This document shows positions 1 through 9,825 of a stretch of 64,000 nucleotides of DNA, one piece after another. Origin of the DNA: Oleispirillum naphthae (GTDB lineage Bacteria > Pseudomonadota > Alphaproteobacteria > Rhodospirillales > Rhodospirillaceae); NCBI GenBank assembly GCA_027864655.1, contig JAQAZG010000007.1, positions 1-64,000 on the forward strand, given 5' to 3'. The notes under the pieces are model-generated. The model had not been told where the DNA came from and did no database searches. It was given only the letters and a program-made list of their open reading frames with translations. How positions within the stretch are numbered: position 1 is the stretch's first letter; every line of letters begins with the position of its first letter. Both the position numbers and the translations under genes were made by a program.

Positions 1-18
1 CCCCCCCCCCCCCCCCCC
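1..18. repeat. Poly-C homopolymer at window edge
   Basis: The window opens with 18 consecutive C residues followed by ordinary sequence. A tract this long is unusual in a bacterial chromosome and lies exactly at the edge. It may be a contig-end artefact, or the visible part of a longer homopolymer. Confidence 0.9.
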
Positions 19-29
19 ACGTCCGTATG

Positions 30-63
30 GCCCCGCCGTCTCTGCCCAGCGGCGGGGCCTTTT

Positions 64-65
<2 letters not shown>
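30..65 (+). terminator. Rho-independent terminator
   Basis: A GC-rich inverted repeat (GGCCCCGCC paired with GGCGGGGCC) is followed directly by a run of T on the plus strand. It would end a rightward transcript entering from outside the window, tail to tail with proV. Confidence 0.75.
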
Positions 66-1323
<1,258 letters not shown>

Positions 1324-1366
1324 GTGCGGCGGTCCTCTTTCCTTGTTTTTCTTGCTGCCGCGCGTC

Positions 1367-2224
1367 TCAGCGCGCGCGGTGCCGTTGCAACCGCATGCCC
1401 AGGGCCTGGGTGATGCGGTCGAAGACGATGGCGAGCGCGACGATGGCGATGCCGCCGATGGCGCCCTGGCCGCTGTCGTTGCGTTGCAGGCCGAGGAGCA
1501 CCGCCTCGCCCAGGCCGCGCGCGCCGATCATCGAGGCGATCACCACCATGGCCAACGCCATCATCAGGGTCTGGTTGATCCCCTGCATGATGTTGGGGAG
1601 CGCCAGAGGCAACTGCACGCCGCGCAGCATCTGCCAGCGCGTCGCGCCGAAGGCGCGGGCCGCCTCCAGCACCTCGGCATCGACCAGGCGGATGCCGAGG
1701 TCGGTCAGGCGCACCAGGGGCGGCATGGCGTAGATCACCGTGGCGAGGATCGCCGGCACCTTGCCGAGGCCGAACAGCATCGCCGCGGGAATCAGGTAGA
1801 CGAAGCTCGGGATCGTCTGCATCAGGTCGAGAAACGGCAGAAGCACCGCACGCAGCCGCGGCGAACGCGACATCGCAATGCCGATCGGCAGCCCGAGCAT
1901 CACCGAAATCCCCACCGCGACGCTCATGATCGCGATGGTCTGCATCGCCTGCCCCCACACCCCCAGGCAACCGATGCCATAAGTCGCGGCGGAAAGGCCG
2001 AGGCTCAACACCCAGCGCCGCGAGGCGAGGAAGGCGATGACGCCGATGGCGCCGATCAAAAGCCACGGCGGCATGGCGCGCAGGGCATGCTCCAGCGCCA
2101 CCAGCACGGTGAGCACGCCGTTGGAAAAACTTTCGAAGGCGTCGCCATAGGTGATCACCATCCAGTCGATGGCGTCGTTCACCGCGGCGGCGACGGGAGG
2201 GCCGATATTGAAAAACACATCCAT
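1367..2224 (-). CDS. proW: Glycine betaine/proline ABC transporter, permease
   Basis: This is the integral-membrane subunit of the ProU-type importer (285 aa). Several long hydrophobic segments alternate with short loops. The BPD_transp_1 permease region covers about residues 90-270 and includes the EAA-type coupling loop (EVLEAARAFGATRWQ). It is shorter at the N-terminus than E. coli ProW (354 aa), as usual for alphaproteobacterial versions. It lies 84 bp downstream of proX and 43 bp upstream of proV on the same strand, consistent with one transcript. Confidence 0.93.
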   Translation of the reverse strand: MDVFFNIGPPVAAAVNDAIDWMVITYGDAFESFSNGVLTVLVALEHALRAMPPWLLIGAIGVIAFLASRRWVLSLGLSAATYGIGCLGVWGQAMQTIAIMSVAVGISVMLGLPIGIAMSRSPRLRAVLLPFLDLMQTIPSFVYLIPAAMLFGLGKVPAILATVIYAMPPLVRLTDLGIRLVDAEVLEAARAFGATRWQMLRGVQLPLALPNIMQGINQTLMMALAMVVIASMIGARGLGEAVLLGLQRNDSGQGAIGGIAIVALAIVFDRITQALGMRLQRHRAR

Positions 2225-2308
2225 GCGTTCAGTCCCCTGCGGCGGGCACGCCCACGCGCCGCAGCCTCAGCGGAGGCGCGGCGCGCGGTGCGGATGCCCT
2301 TAAACTTC

Positions 2309-3319
2309 TTACAACGCGGCTTTCACCCGGGCCGCCACGTCGGCGGGAACCCAGGCGGCCCAAACCTTGGCCTCGGTCTTGAGGAACTCCTTGGCGGCGT
2401 CCGCCGCGGTGGAGCCCTTCCTGTCCTGCATCAGCGCCAGCGCCTTGGAGACCAGGGCGTTGCTGGTGCGGTACTTGGCGAGGAACGCCATGATGTTCGG
2501 GGCCTTCTTGGCGAAGCCGGAATTGACCGCGGTATAGACCTTCATCAGCGGGAAGGCGGTGGCCACGGTGGGGTTCTTCTCGGCCATCATCTTGTCCCAG
2601 GTCGCCTTGTCGTAGGCCGGCTCCTGCAACATCACGCCGTCATACTTGCCCATCACCCAGGTCGGCCCCCAATAGTAGTAGAGGATCGGCTTCTTGCGGG
2701 CATAGGCCGAGGCGATGGCGGAGGCGAGCGCCGCGCCGGTGCCGGGGCGGAAGTTGGTGAAGTCCTTTTCCAGCTTGTAGGCCGCGAGCTTCTTGGTGCT
2801 CACCACCTCGGCGCCCCAGCCCGCGATGCCGTTGTAGAAGCGGCCCTTGTCCGGCTCTTCCGGATCCTTGAACACCGCCTTGTACTTCGGCAGGTCGGAC
2901 ACCGACTTCAGACCCTTGGCCTTGGCGTCCGGCCCTTCCACCAGATAGCGCGGCACGAACCAGCCCTGCACCGCATCGGGGAAGTTGATCCCCACCAGTT
3001 GCACCTTGCCCGCCTTCTCCAGCGGGTCCCAGGCGTCGCGCACGTTGTCCACCCACATCTCCATGGTGATGTCGATGTCGCCGCGCGCCATGCCGTTCAG
3101 CAGCGGAATGGTGCTGCCGGGGATCTCTTCGGTCTTGCAGCCGTAACCTTTTTCCAGGATGAAGCGCGCCACGGCGTCGTGGAAGGCGTTGGAATCCCAG
3201 TCCAGCCCGCCGAAGACCACGGGGCGTCCGAGCTCGCAGGCCGGCGCCGCAAGGGCGGGCAGCGGCAGCAGACAGGCGCTCCCCAAGGCCGTGGCGGAAA
3301 GAATCGTGCGAAAATTCAT
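2309..3319 (-). CDS. proX: Glycine betaine ABC transporter, periplasmic binding protein
   Basis: This is the substrate-binding protein of the importer (336 aa). The chosen start at 3319 gives a clean Sec signal peptide (MNFRTILSA then a hydrophobic stretch ending in ALA) and follows an AGGAG box; an upstream in-frame extension of 55 codons looks non-coding. The mature part is an OpuAC-type type II binding fold with many aromatic residues (for example YYYWGP near 208), of the kind that forms the Trp/Tyr cage for quaternary ammonium. It is the first gene of proX-proW-proV. A 478-bp region upstream separates it from the divergent ArsR-type regulator. Confidence 0.93.
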   Translation of the reverse strand: MNFRTILSATALGSACLLPLPALAAPACELGRPVVFGGLDWDSNAFHDAVARFILEKGYGCKTEEIPGSTIPLLNGMARGDIDITMEMWVDNVRDAWDPLEKAGKVQLVGINFPDAVQGWFVPRYLVEGPDAKAKGLKSVSDLPKYKAVFKDPEEPDKGRFYNGIAGWGAEVVSTKKLAAYKLEKDFTNFRPGTGAALASAIASAYARKKPILYYYWGPTWVMGKYDGVMLQEPAYDKATWDKMMAEKNPTVATAFPLMKVYTAVNSGFAKKAPNIMAFLAKYRTSNALVSKALALMQDRKGSTAADAAKEFLKTEAKVWAAWVPADVAARVKAAL

Positions 3320-3797
3320 CGGTGGTCTCCTTCGATGGTGTCTGTCGTCCTCATCCGAATCCACGCCGCCGCCCGATGGGGCGGAAACGCTGCGCGGCTC
3401 CGGCGGCGGAGCATCGAGAGGCACCGGGTTCGCTGGCACGAACCCGACGCGAGGCGGTAAGCCGGCAAAGCCATAACGAGACATCTGGACTCATAAGCCC
3501 AGCATCAAACGAGAATTACCTCGACAGACTTACCAGTATTTGAATCCGCAAAACAAAACTCGACGGATTCACCCTCGACTTCCCTGTCGGATTGCACTGA
3601 GCGGAGACAGGGACGATGCCAGAGTGCAATGCATCAATGCCATATTGCCCGGCAAAGATACGATGCTTCGACTTTCATGACCACCCCTGAATTCTGTATG
3701 ACGGAATTTTTCATGAACGGACCGCCCCCCGAACGAAGAAGGCTTGAACATCCCGACGGGACACGATAGATCAATCGCCCTTCGAGAAAGGACCCCG
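3320..3797. other. Divergent intergenic region, proX / ArsR-type gene
   Basis: These 478 bp hold no convincing gene. The part near proX is low-complexity GC-rich sequence. The part from about 3480 to 3720 is distinctly more AT-rich and probably carries the promoters for both divergent genes. It contains the inverted repeat at 3690-3708 listed separately. An in-frame ATG at 3744 is rejected as the regulator start in favour of 3798. Confidence 0.6.
3674..3716. promoter_or_regulatory. Candidate operator upstream of ArsR-type regulator
   Basis: Two 5-bp arms, AATTC at 3690-3694 and GAATT at 3704-3708, form an inverted repeat. It is bracketed by two direct copies of TTCATGA (3674-3680 and 3710-3716). 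The spacing and AT content resemble a winged-helix dimer operator. Its position between proX and the regulator suggests autoregulation and possible control of proXWV. This is inference from symmetry only. Confidence 0.35.
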
Positions 3798-4130
3798 ATG
3801 CGCGACACCTTCCCCACCCCCTTCACCGGCTCCACGGCGGCCGCGGCGCTCGCCGCGCTGGGCAACCCGATGCGTCTTATCGCCTTCCGCCACATCGCCG
3901 CGGCGGCGCGCGGACTCAACGTCGGCGAATTGCAGGCGCTGCTCGGCATGCCTGCCTCGACCCTCAACCACCATCTCGGCATCCTGGTGTGCTCCGGACT
4001 GGTGCGGCAAACCCGCCACGGGCGGGAAATCCGCAACACACTGGAGGCGGAGCGCCTGCACGAACTTGCGGTTTTCCTCGAAGAGATGACGGTCCTGCCG
4101 GGCGCACAGTGCGAACTGCCCAACATCTGA
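3798..4130 (+). CDS. ArsR-family winged-helix transcriptional regulator
   Basis: A 110-aa DNA-binding protein. A HTH_20/ArsR fold is visible: LAALGNPMRLIAFRH near the N-terminus, then the recognition helix region MPASTLNHHLGILVCSGLV around residues 52-70 and a wing containing RQTRHGREI. No cysteine pair of the classical ArsR metal site is present, so it is probably not a metal sensor. The start at 3798 is preferred because GAAAGGA sits 5 bp upstream. It is divergent from proX, so control of the osmoprotectant importer is possible but unproven. Confidence 0.8.
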   Translation: MRDTFPTPFTGSTAAAALAALGNPMRLIAFRHIAAAARGLNVGELQALLGMPASTLNHHLGILVCSGLVRQTRHGREIRNTLEAERLHELAVFLEEMTVLPGAQCELPNI

Positions 4131-4250
4131 TCAGCGGCTTTGACCAAACTTTCGGCAGTATGCTAAATCATTAGCCACTCGCCCATGCCGTCCCCGTCCC
4201 CCGGCGCCCCGAAACCCGCGCGAACGAGGGGCCTGCCGGAATCGCCGGAT

Positions 4251-4267
4251 TGGCATGACTCGTGCAA
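4251..4267 (+). promoter_or_regulatory. Sigma-54 (RpoN) promoter of glnBA
   Basis: TGGCATGACTCGTGCA matches the -24/-12 class (TGGCAC-N5-TTGCA), with GG at 4252-4253 and GC at 4264-4265, 12 bp apart. It lies about 130 bp before glnB. Nitrogen-limited expression through NtrC is the known logic for glnBA operons of Rhodospirillaceae. No clear NtrC palindrome was found upstream by eye. Confidence 0.8.
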
Positions 4268-4352
4268 ACTGTGTGCTCCGTCAGTCAGGCCCGCCAAGGG
4301 GGCGCGGAAGGCCGTTCGCGGCACGCCGCCGACCCCGGCGTGGACCCCGTAA

Positions 4353-4733
<381 letters not shown>

Positions 4734-4890
4734 GAGTCGCCGATCCCCCGCGCGCGGCACCGGCGCGCGATCCGTTTCGGGCCTTGGAAAGACAAGCGGC
4801 GGCTCCGCACCCGCCAAGGCACGCGCAGGCAGGGAGCGGCAGCCGCAGAAACTTTTTATCGCGTAAACGGCACTTCACGAGGGAAGCACC

Positions 4891-6297
4891 ATGTCCGTTG
4901 AAAACGTCCTCAAGATGATTCAGGAAAACGACGTTCAGTACGTCGATTTCCGCTTCACCGATCCCCGCGGCAAGTGGCAGCACACCGCGCAGCATGTCTC
5001 CACCGTGGACGAAGACATGCTGACCGAAGGCATCATGTTCGATGGCTCCTCCATCGCCGGTTGGAAGTCGATCAACGAATCCGACATGAACCTGATGCCC
5101 GATCTCTCCACCGCGGTCATGGATCCGTTTTCGGCGCAGCCGCAGTTGATCCTGGTCTGCGACGTGCTGGAGCCGGCCTCGGGCCTGCCCTACGGCCGCG
5201 ACCCGCGCGGCGTGGCGAAGAAGGGCCTCGCCTACCTCGCCTCCACCGGCCTCGCCGACACCTGCTTCTTCGGTCCGGAAGCCGAGTTCTTCGTCTTCGA
5301 CGACGTGCGCTTCGACGTGAAGATGAACAAGATCGGCTATGAAGTCGATTCGATGGAAGGCGCCTACAACACCGGCAAGGTGTACGAGGAAGGCAACACC
5401 GGCCACCGTCCGCGCGTCAAGGGCGGCTATTTCCCGGTTCCGCCGGTGGACTCGGGCTCCGACATGCGCGCCGAAATGCTCACCGTGATGGGCGAGATGG
5501 GCCTGCCGGTCGAGAAGCACCACCACGAGGTGGCGACCGCCCAGCACGAACTCGGCTGCAAGTTCGACAAGCTGCTCGCCGCCGCCGACCAGATGCAGAT
5601 CTACAAGTACGTCGTGCACATGGTGGCGCACTCCTACGGCAAGACCGCGACCTTCATGCCGAAGCCGATCATCGGCGACAACGGCTCGGGCATGCACTGC
5701 CACCAGTCGCTGTGGAAAGACGGCAAGCCGCTGTTCGCCGGTTCGGGCTATGCCGATCTCTCCGAGATGGCGCTCTACTACATCGGCGGCATCATGAAGC
5801 ACGCCAAGGCGCTGAACGCGTTCACCAACCCGACCACCAACTCCTACAAGCGCCTGATCCCGGGCTTCGAGGCCCCGGTGCTGCTCGCCTACTCGGCGCG
5901 CAACCGCTCCGCCTCCTGCCGCATCCCGTTCGCCACCAGCCCGAAGGGCAAGCGCATCGAGATCCGCTTCCCGGATGCCACCGCCAACCCCTACCTCGCC
6001 TTCACCGCGATGATGATGGCGGGCCTGGACGGCATCCAGAACAAGATCCACCCCGGCGATCCGATGGACAAGGACCTCTACGACCTGCCGCCGGAAGAGC
6101 TGAAGGGCATCCCGACGGTGTGCGGCTCGCTGCGCGAGGCGCTGCTCTCCCTGGAAGCCGACTGCGACTTCCTGAAGAAGGGCGACGTGTTCACCCAGGA
6201 TATGATCGAAGGCTACATCGCGCTGCGTTGGGAAGAGGTGTTCCACTTCGAGCACACCCCGCACCCGGTGGAATTCGAGATGTACTACTCCGCCTAA
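4891..6297 (+). CDS. glnA: Glutamine synthetase, type I
   Basis: This enzyme joins ammonia to glutamate using ATP, as a dodecamer. The 468-aa protein has the expected GS-beta length and motifs: DGSSIAGW near the N-terminus, the metal-site [17 protein letters not shown], and [17 protein letters not shown]. The adenylylation Tyr is at residue 397 ([11 protein letters not shown]), matching the E. coli position, so GlnE control is expected. It is cotranscribed with glnB and followed by a strong terminator at 6324-6351. Confidence 0.98.
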   Translation: MSVENVLKMIQENDVQYVDFRFTDPRGKWQHTAQHVSTVDEDMLTEGIMFDGSSIAGWKSINESDMNLMPDLSTAVMDPFSAQPQLILVCDVLEPASGLPYGRDPRGVAKKGLAYLASTGLADTCFFGPEAEFFVFDDVRFDVKMNKIGYEVDSMEGAYNTGKVYEEGNTGHRPRVKGGYFPVPPVDSGSDMRAEMLTVMGEMGLPVEKHHHEVATAQHELGCKFDKLLAAADQMQIYKYVVHMVAHSYGKTATFMPKPIIGDNGSGMHCHQSLWKDGKPLFAGSGYADLSEMALYYIGGIMKHAKALNAFTNPTTNSYKRLIPGFEAPVLLAYSARNRSASCRIPFATSPKGKRIEIRFPDATANPYLAFTAMMMAGLDGIQNKIHPGDPMDKDLYDLPPEELKGIPTVCGSLREALLSLEADCDFLKKGDVFTQDMIEGYIALRWEEVFHFEHTPHPVEFEMYYSA

Positions 6298-6323
6298 GTC
6301 TTGCGGACAGGACAGATCATCGA

Positions 6324-6351
6324 GGGACCGGCGGATGCCGGTCCCTTTTTT
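6324..6351 (+). terminator. Terminator of glnBA
   Basis: A perfect 9-bp stem (GGGACCGGC / GCCGGTCCC) with a 4-nt loop is followed by six T residues, 27 bp after the glnA stop. Confidence 0.92.
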
Positions 6352-6434
6352 CATTGCCGCTGCGCCAGTAATCCTGCCTCTCCTCCGTATCATGTACAGC
6401 GGCCTCTCGAACGGGGGCCCTTCGCGCAGAGCGC

Positions 6435-6452
6435 GGCACCGCATGCGGTGCC
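6435..6452. repeat. Perfect 18-bp palindrome in leader of EF-hand gene A
   Basis: GGCACCGCATGCGGTGCC is fully self-complementary and lies 18 bp before the start of the next gene. It could be a protein-binding operator or a leader hairpin. No T run follows. Confidence 0.6.
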
Positions 6453-6469
6453 AACCTGAGGAGAGAATC

Positions 6470-6862
6470 ATGATCCCAGGCGTCGCGTTTGATGACACTT
6501 CGCTTTCGGCCTCCTCGCTGGAGGTCAAACCCGCCGCGGAAATCAGCGGCGATCCCAAGGACCGGGAGCAGCCGGGCCAACCCTCCGCCCGGACCGCCTC
6601 CGCCACGGCCTCTCGCCGGGACTCCGCCAATCCCTACATGAACTTCGGCGACCGCTTCTCGCCGGAGAGCGCGCTCACCGTGCTCGACGCGCAGGAAAGC
6701 CTGCCCGCCCCGCCGCGGACCGGAGCCGCCGCCGCCGCCGAAACCGCGCCGGAAAACACCCGGGAGTCGTCTGACGAGGACAAAAACAACCGATTGGACA
6801 CCAACGGCGATGGTATGGTATCCTTCGTCGAGTGGCTGAACCGCGACGAGGCGACCGCCTAG
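6470..6862 (+). CDS. EF-hand protein A, hypothetical
   Basis: A 130-aa protein of unknown role. One canonical EF-hand Ca2+ loop is present at residues 110-121, starting DTNGDGMVSF, with Asp/Asn at positions 1, 3 and 5 and Glu at position 12. The rest is low-complexity and rich in Ala, Ser, Pro and charged residues, with no signal peptide or membrane segment. The start at 6470 follows GAGGAGAG. It resembles the next gene: both have a RF(S/A)PE...LxAQES stretch before the EF-hand, so the pair arose by duplication. It lies between glnA and the phage cassette. Confidence 0.7.
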   Translation: MIPGVAFDDTSLSASSLEVKPAAEISGDPKDREQPGQPSARTASATASRRDSANPYMNFGDRFSPESALTVLDAQESLPAPPRTGAAAAAETAPENTRESSDEDKNNRLDTNGDGMVSFVEWLNRDEATA

Positions 6863-6920
6863 GCGGCGGCATCCGGGACCGACGCCGTGAACACGGTCTC
6901 CCTGGCGGGCAGCACGGGCG

Positions 6921-6942
6921 GCCGCCGCTGAGCAGCGGCGGC
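6921..6942. repeat. Inverted repeat between the two EF-hand genes
   Basis: A 10-bp arm GCCGCCGCTG and its exact complement are separated by 2 nt. The hairpin lies 58 bp after the first EF-hand gene and has no T run. It may slow or end transcription between the paralogues. Confidence 0.6.
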
Positions 6943-7020
6943 AACGCCCACCGGAAAGCGAGAGCCTTTTCCTGTTCGCTCCGAACTCCCGGATAGGCCG
7001 GAGCGGTGGAGGCGTTCGTT

Positions 7021-7452
7021 ATGCCCATAAACGCCGCATCGAGCGTCGCATACTCCTCCACCGATCTGCTGGTGCAGACGGCCTCCTGGCTGCGCACCGA
7101 AACTTCCACGCGCGCCGAAAACGCCGCGCAGACCGCGCAGGCGCAACCCTCCCACCGGCTCGCCGATGAGTCCGGCGACGGGCAGTCCTGGAGCGACGGC
7201 CTGGGCAGCCGCTTCGCCCCCGAAACCGCCAACACCCTGCTCTCCGCGCAGGAATCGTCCGCTTTTTCCTCCACCGGCGCGGCGCAGCACAGTTTCTATT
7301 TCGACCCGCTGGACACCAACCGCGACGGCAAGGTCTCCTACCTCGAATGGCAGGCGGGGCAGACCCCCTCCTCCACCACGGAGACGCCCACCGCCACGGC
7401 GGCGGCATCCGCCGCTTCGGCCGCGTCCACGCCCACCGCCACGGCCGCCTGA
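7021..7452 (+). CDS. EF-hand protein B, hypothetical paralogue
   Basis: A 143-aa relative of the preceding gene. The EF-hand loop is at residues 98-109, starting DTNRDGKVSY and ending in Glu. It shares a LGSRFAPET...LLSAQES block with protein A, while the N-terminus differs. The C-terminus is a Thr/Ala-rich tail. The start at 7021 is preferred over an in-frame GTG at 7006 because GGTGGAGG lies at proper distance. It ends one base before the end of the convergent phage holin gene, so it marks the left border of the phage region. No function can be assigned beyond likely calcium binding. Confidence 0.7.
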   Translation: MPINAASSVAYSSTDLLVQTASWLRTETSTRAENAAQTAQAQPSHRLADESGDGQSWSDGLGSRFAPETANTLLSAQESSAFSSTGAAQHSFYFDPLDTNRDGKVSYLEWQAGQTPSSTTETPTATAAASAASAASTPTATAA

Positions 7453-7453
7453 G

Positions 7454-7846
7454 CTACTTCCGCGCCACCCCCTTGATCTTCTCGAAGGTGCGCAGGCCGC
7501 CGAGGCCGAGCATGCCGAACATCAGCTCCCACAGCATGTCGTCGAGCGCGGGCGGCGCCTGGATCGGGTGCCCGGCCATGTCGAAGGCCCACACCGCAAG
7601 CGGCCCGACGACGAACTGCACGCCGAGCGCCAGCCCGCACACCCAGCCGATCCACGGCCGCCACCCGGCGACGAACCAGTTGCCGCTTTGCGCCTCCGCG
7701 GTGTTGGTCGCCGCCTGACCCTGGTCCCACGCCATCAGGGAGGCGCGCAAATCCGCTTCCGCTTGCGTTTTCGCCGCCGGGTCGGGCACGAACTTGTCGA
7801 TGATCTTCAATCCCGCCGCGATCGCATCGTCGATGCCGAAGGCCAT
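7454..7846 (-). CDS. Holin, three-TM family (GTA-type)
   Basis: A 130-aa membrane protein, last gene of the phage cassette. It has an amphipathic N-terminus (DDAIAAGLKIIDKFVPDP), a conserved GNWFVAGWRPWIGWVC entry into the first membrane helix, a second hydrophobic stretch, and a C-terminal helix ending RTFEKIKGVARK. This pattern matches the holin family named for gene-transfer release (Holin 3TM), also common in alphaproteobacterial prophages. It would perforate the inner membrane to release the lysozyme encoded just upstream, 3 bp away. Confidence 0.8.
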   Translation of the reverse strand: MAFGIDDAIAAGLKIIDKFVPDPAAKTQAEADLRASLMAWDQGQAATNTAEAQSGNWFVAGWRPWIGWVCGLALGVQFVVGPLAVWAFDMAGHPIQAPPALDDMLWELMFGMLGLGGLRTFEKIKGVARK

Positions 7847-7849
7847 GGT

Positions 7850-8260
7850 CTAGCCCTCCGCCAGCATCGCGGCGATGCGGCGCGCGCGCGGCCCCACCTG
7901 GCGCGCCCAGGCGCTGTCCATCGCCTCGCGCGCCGCGCCCTCGTTGTCCCCGGCCTCCAGGTCCGCAAGCATCCCCTCGAAGCGCATCAGGCGCGCGACG
8001 CCGAGGTTGAAGCACATGTTGGCGAGCGCCCGCTGCCGCGCCTCGGAGAGGCCGCGCCACCACGGCAGCGCACGGTCGAGATCGGCCATGGCGCGGCCGA
8101 TATCGTTTTCCAGCAGATAGTCCGCCTCCTCCGCGGTGATTCCCATGTCGTCGAGGTTGCGTCCGACGCCGATGGTGAGCCGCCCCGCGGTGCAGCGGTA
8201 GGGCGCAAGCCGCAGGCCCTCGTCCCGCACCAGTTCCCGCTTCATCAAATGCATGTCCAC
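7850..8260 (-). CDS. Phage lysozyme (GH24 endolysin)
   Basis: A muramidase of 136 aa that cleaves peptidoglycan for lysis. The T4-lysozyme core is clear: catalytic Glu14 (RDEGLRL), then CTAGRLTIGVGRNLDD. The position equivalent to T4 Asp20 is Cys23, and the Thr26 equivalent is Thr29. The Cys variant is, to my knowledge, common in related phage lysozymes. No signal peptide is present, so it needs a holin. A GTG start at 8260 is chosen because AGGAGG lies 7 bp upstream; ATG codons at 8254 and 8245 are alternatives. It overlaps the upstream gene. Confidence 0.88.
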   Translation of the reverse strand: MDMHLMKRELVRDEGLRLAPYRCTAGRLTIGVGRNLDDMGITAEEADYLLENDIGRAMADLDRALPWWRGLSEARQRALANMCFNLGVARLMRFEGMLADLEAGDNEGAAREAMDSAWARQVGPRARRIAAMLAEG

Positions 8261-8451
8261 GGCCCGCCCTCCTCGTCTTCATCGCGGCGCGCACGCAGCG
8301 CCTTGAGCGCCAGCAGCAGGCGCAGCGCCAGCAGCACCGCGCCGCCGATCAGCACGAAGGCCTGCGCCCACGCCTCCAACTGATGCACCCACAGCGGCAC
8401 GGTGAGCGCGCCGCCGCCGATGCCGATATCGGTCAGGTTCTCCTTGCTCAT
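8245..8451 (-). CDS. Small single-TM phage protein, putative second holin or spanin-like
   Basis: A 68-aa protein with one strong membrane helix (residues about 27-50, FVLIGGAVLLALRLLLALKA) followed by a basic then acidic tail (RARRDEDEEGG). The start ATG overlaps the fibre-gene stop (ATGA), and its end overlaps the lysozyme gene. Size, topology and position in the lysis block fit a holin, antiholin or other lysis helper. The exact class cannot be told. Confidence 0.65.
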   Translation of the reverse strand: MSKENLTDIGIGGGALTVPLWVHQLEAWAQAFVLIGGAVLLALRLLLALKALRARRDEDEEGGPWTCI

Positions 8452-9776
8452 GCCGTCCTCACCCACATGTAGACGCCGAGGTAGGGCTGGGCGTTGTTGT
8501 GCGCGGCGCCGGAGCCGGAGGTCTCGATGGTCAGGGCGTGGGTGTGCGCCCCCGCGGAAGAGGTGCTGAACGGGCTGGAACTGCTGCCGTAAACGGTAGT
8601 GCCCGTACTCCCTTCGCCACCGGCATAAATCGGGAGGGTATGGCTATGCGCGCCCGCGCTCGCCGCCGTTCCCGCGTGCGCGTGCGGCCCGTTCTCGGCC
8701 TCGGTCAGCGCATGAGCGTATTCGCCCCCGGTTTCCCCGGCTGCCACCGTCCTGCTGGCCGTGCCATCGCTGCCGGTGCCGACGCCGATCAGAACGCGCC
8801 CCTGGCCGATCGCCTCCCAGGTGCCGAACCCCAGCAGCACCGCCGGACTGGTCGCATTGGCCGCATTGACGTAGATGGAACCGATCGGCCAGGCGCGGTC
8901 CTTCTCGATGAAGTCGCCGCCCTGCACGTAGGCAGCGACCCAGGCGCTGCCGGTCCACAGCCGCATCGCCCCCGCGGCGGAATTGAAATAGAGCGCTCCC
9001 GCGGTCAGCGTGTCGCCGTCGTTGTCCGCCGACGGGTCCGCATCCTTGGCCCCGAGATAACGGTCGTCGAAGCTGTCGAAGGCATCGAGCGTGGCATCGC
9101 GCGCCTCCTCCGCCAGAACCGCCGCGTCCATCGCGTCGGCGACGTACCCGGCGAGCAGGGTGGAAACCTGTCCCGCCGCCGCCTCCGCCGCGGAGGCGGC
9201 GCTGACGGACGCCGTGTCGCGCGCCGCCTCGGCGGCGGAGCGCGCGGCCAGCGCCGCATCGCGGGCGACGGATGCTTCGGCCTGTGCCGCATCCGGGTCG
9301 TAGGCGCTGTTGGCCAAGGCGTCGCCCGCCGCGTTCCATTTCAGCGCCTTGCCCGCCGCCGGGTCCGGCAGCGCGAGGGAGGCCGTGGAGGTGGAGGCGA
9401 CGGGGCGCACCACGGACCTGGAGATGTCCTCCCGCAGTTGCTGCACCATGCAGACGATACGGTCCAGCTCCTCGTTGATCACCGTGGCGCGGAAGGCCCC
9501 GCCCTCCTGGAAGTCGGTGGTGCGCTCCTCGGGAACCATGCGCGTCAGGGTGACGACGGTTCCGGCGGCGGGCGCGGCGGCAAAGACCGCCGTGCCGCCC
9601 GCACTCTCCCCGGCGCCGGAAACCGTGTAGCCCGAGGTTTGCAGGGTGTCGCCCAGGTAGACCAGAAGGTCGCCGTCCGCGAAGACCGGGAACGGAAAGG
9701 TGAAGTCGGTCACCGCGCCGTCGGCGGTGTACTGGATGCGCGGGCGGATGTCGCCGATGGTGATGTGTTCGGTCAT
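8448..9776 (-). CDS. Phage tail fibre (T7 gp17-like N-terminus)
   Basis: A 442-aa receptor-binding fibre. The N-terminal part (YTADGAVTDFTFPFPVFADG, then a TRMVPEERTTDFQEGG region) matches the T7 gp17 attachment domain that docks to the tail. The middle (about 150-230) is Ala-rich and predicted to be coiled coil (repeated ASAAEAA-like segments). The distal part has several His-x-His pairs (HAH, HSH, HTH) and ends in GVYMWVRTA, as in trimeric fibre tips where His pairs bind metal. It sits between internal virion proteins and lysis genes, as in T7-like phages. No reverse transcriptase or variable-repeat pair is nearby. Confidence 0.85.
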   Translation of the reverse strand: MTEHITIGDIRPRIQYTADGAVTDFTFPFPVFADGDLLVYLGDTLQTSGYTVSGAGESAGGTAVFAAAPAAGTVVTLTRMVPEERTTDFQEGGAFRATVINEELDRIVCMVQQLREDISRSVVRPVASTSTASLALPDPAAGKALKWNAAGDALANSAYDPDAAQAEASVARDAALAARSAAEAARDTASVSAASAAEAAAGQVSTLLAGYVADAMDAAVLAEEARDATLDAFDSFDDRYLGAKDADPSADNDGDTLTAGALYFNSAAGAMRLWTGSAWVAAYVQGGDFIEKDRAWPIGSIYVNAANATSPAVLLGFGTWEAIGQGRVLIGVGTGSDGTASRTVAAGETGGEYAHALTEAENGPHAHAGTAASAGAHSHTLPIYAGGEGSTGTTVYGSSSSPFSTSSAGAHTHALTIETSGSGAAHNNAQPYLGVYMWVRTA

Positions 9777-9825
9777 GTCGTGCGGTCCTCGTGCGGCGCA
9801 GATGCGCCTTTCTGGTGAAAACGGA

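Noticed and set aside
7166-8383. A 405-codon plus-strand frame across the lysis genes
   Set aside because: Shadow of the lysozyme and holin genes, composed mainly of Arg, Pro and His.
8448-9776. A possible diversity-generating retroelement acting on the tail fibre
   Set aside because: No reverse transcriptase gene and no template/variable repeat pair were found near the fibre gene.
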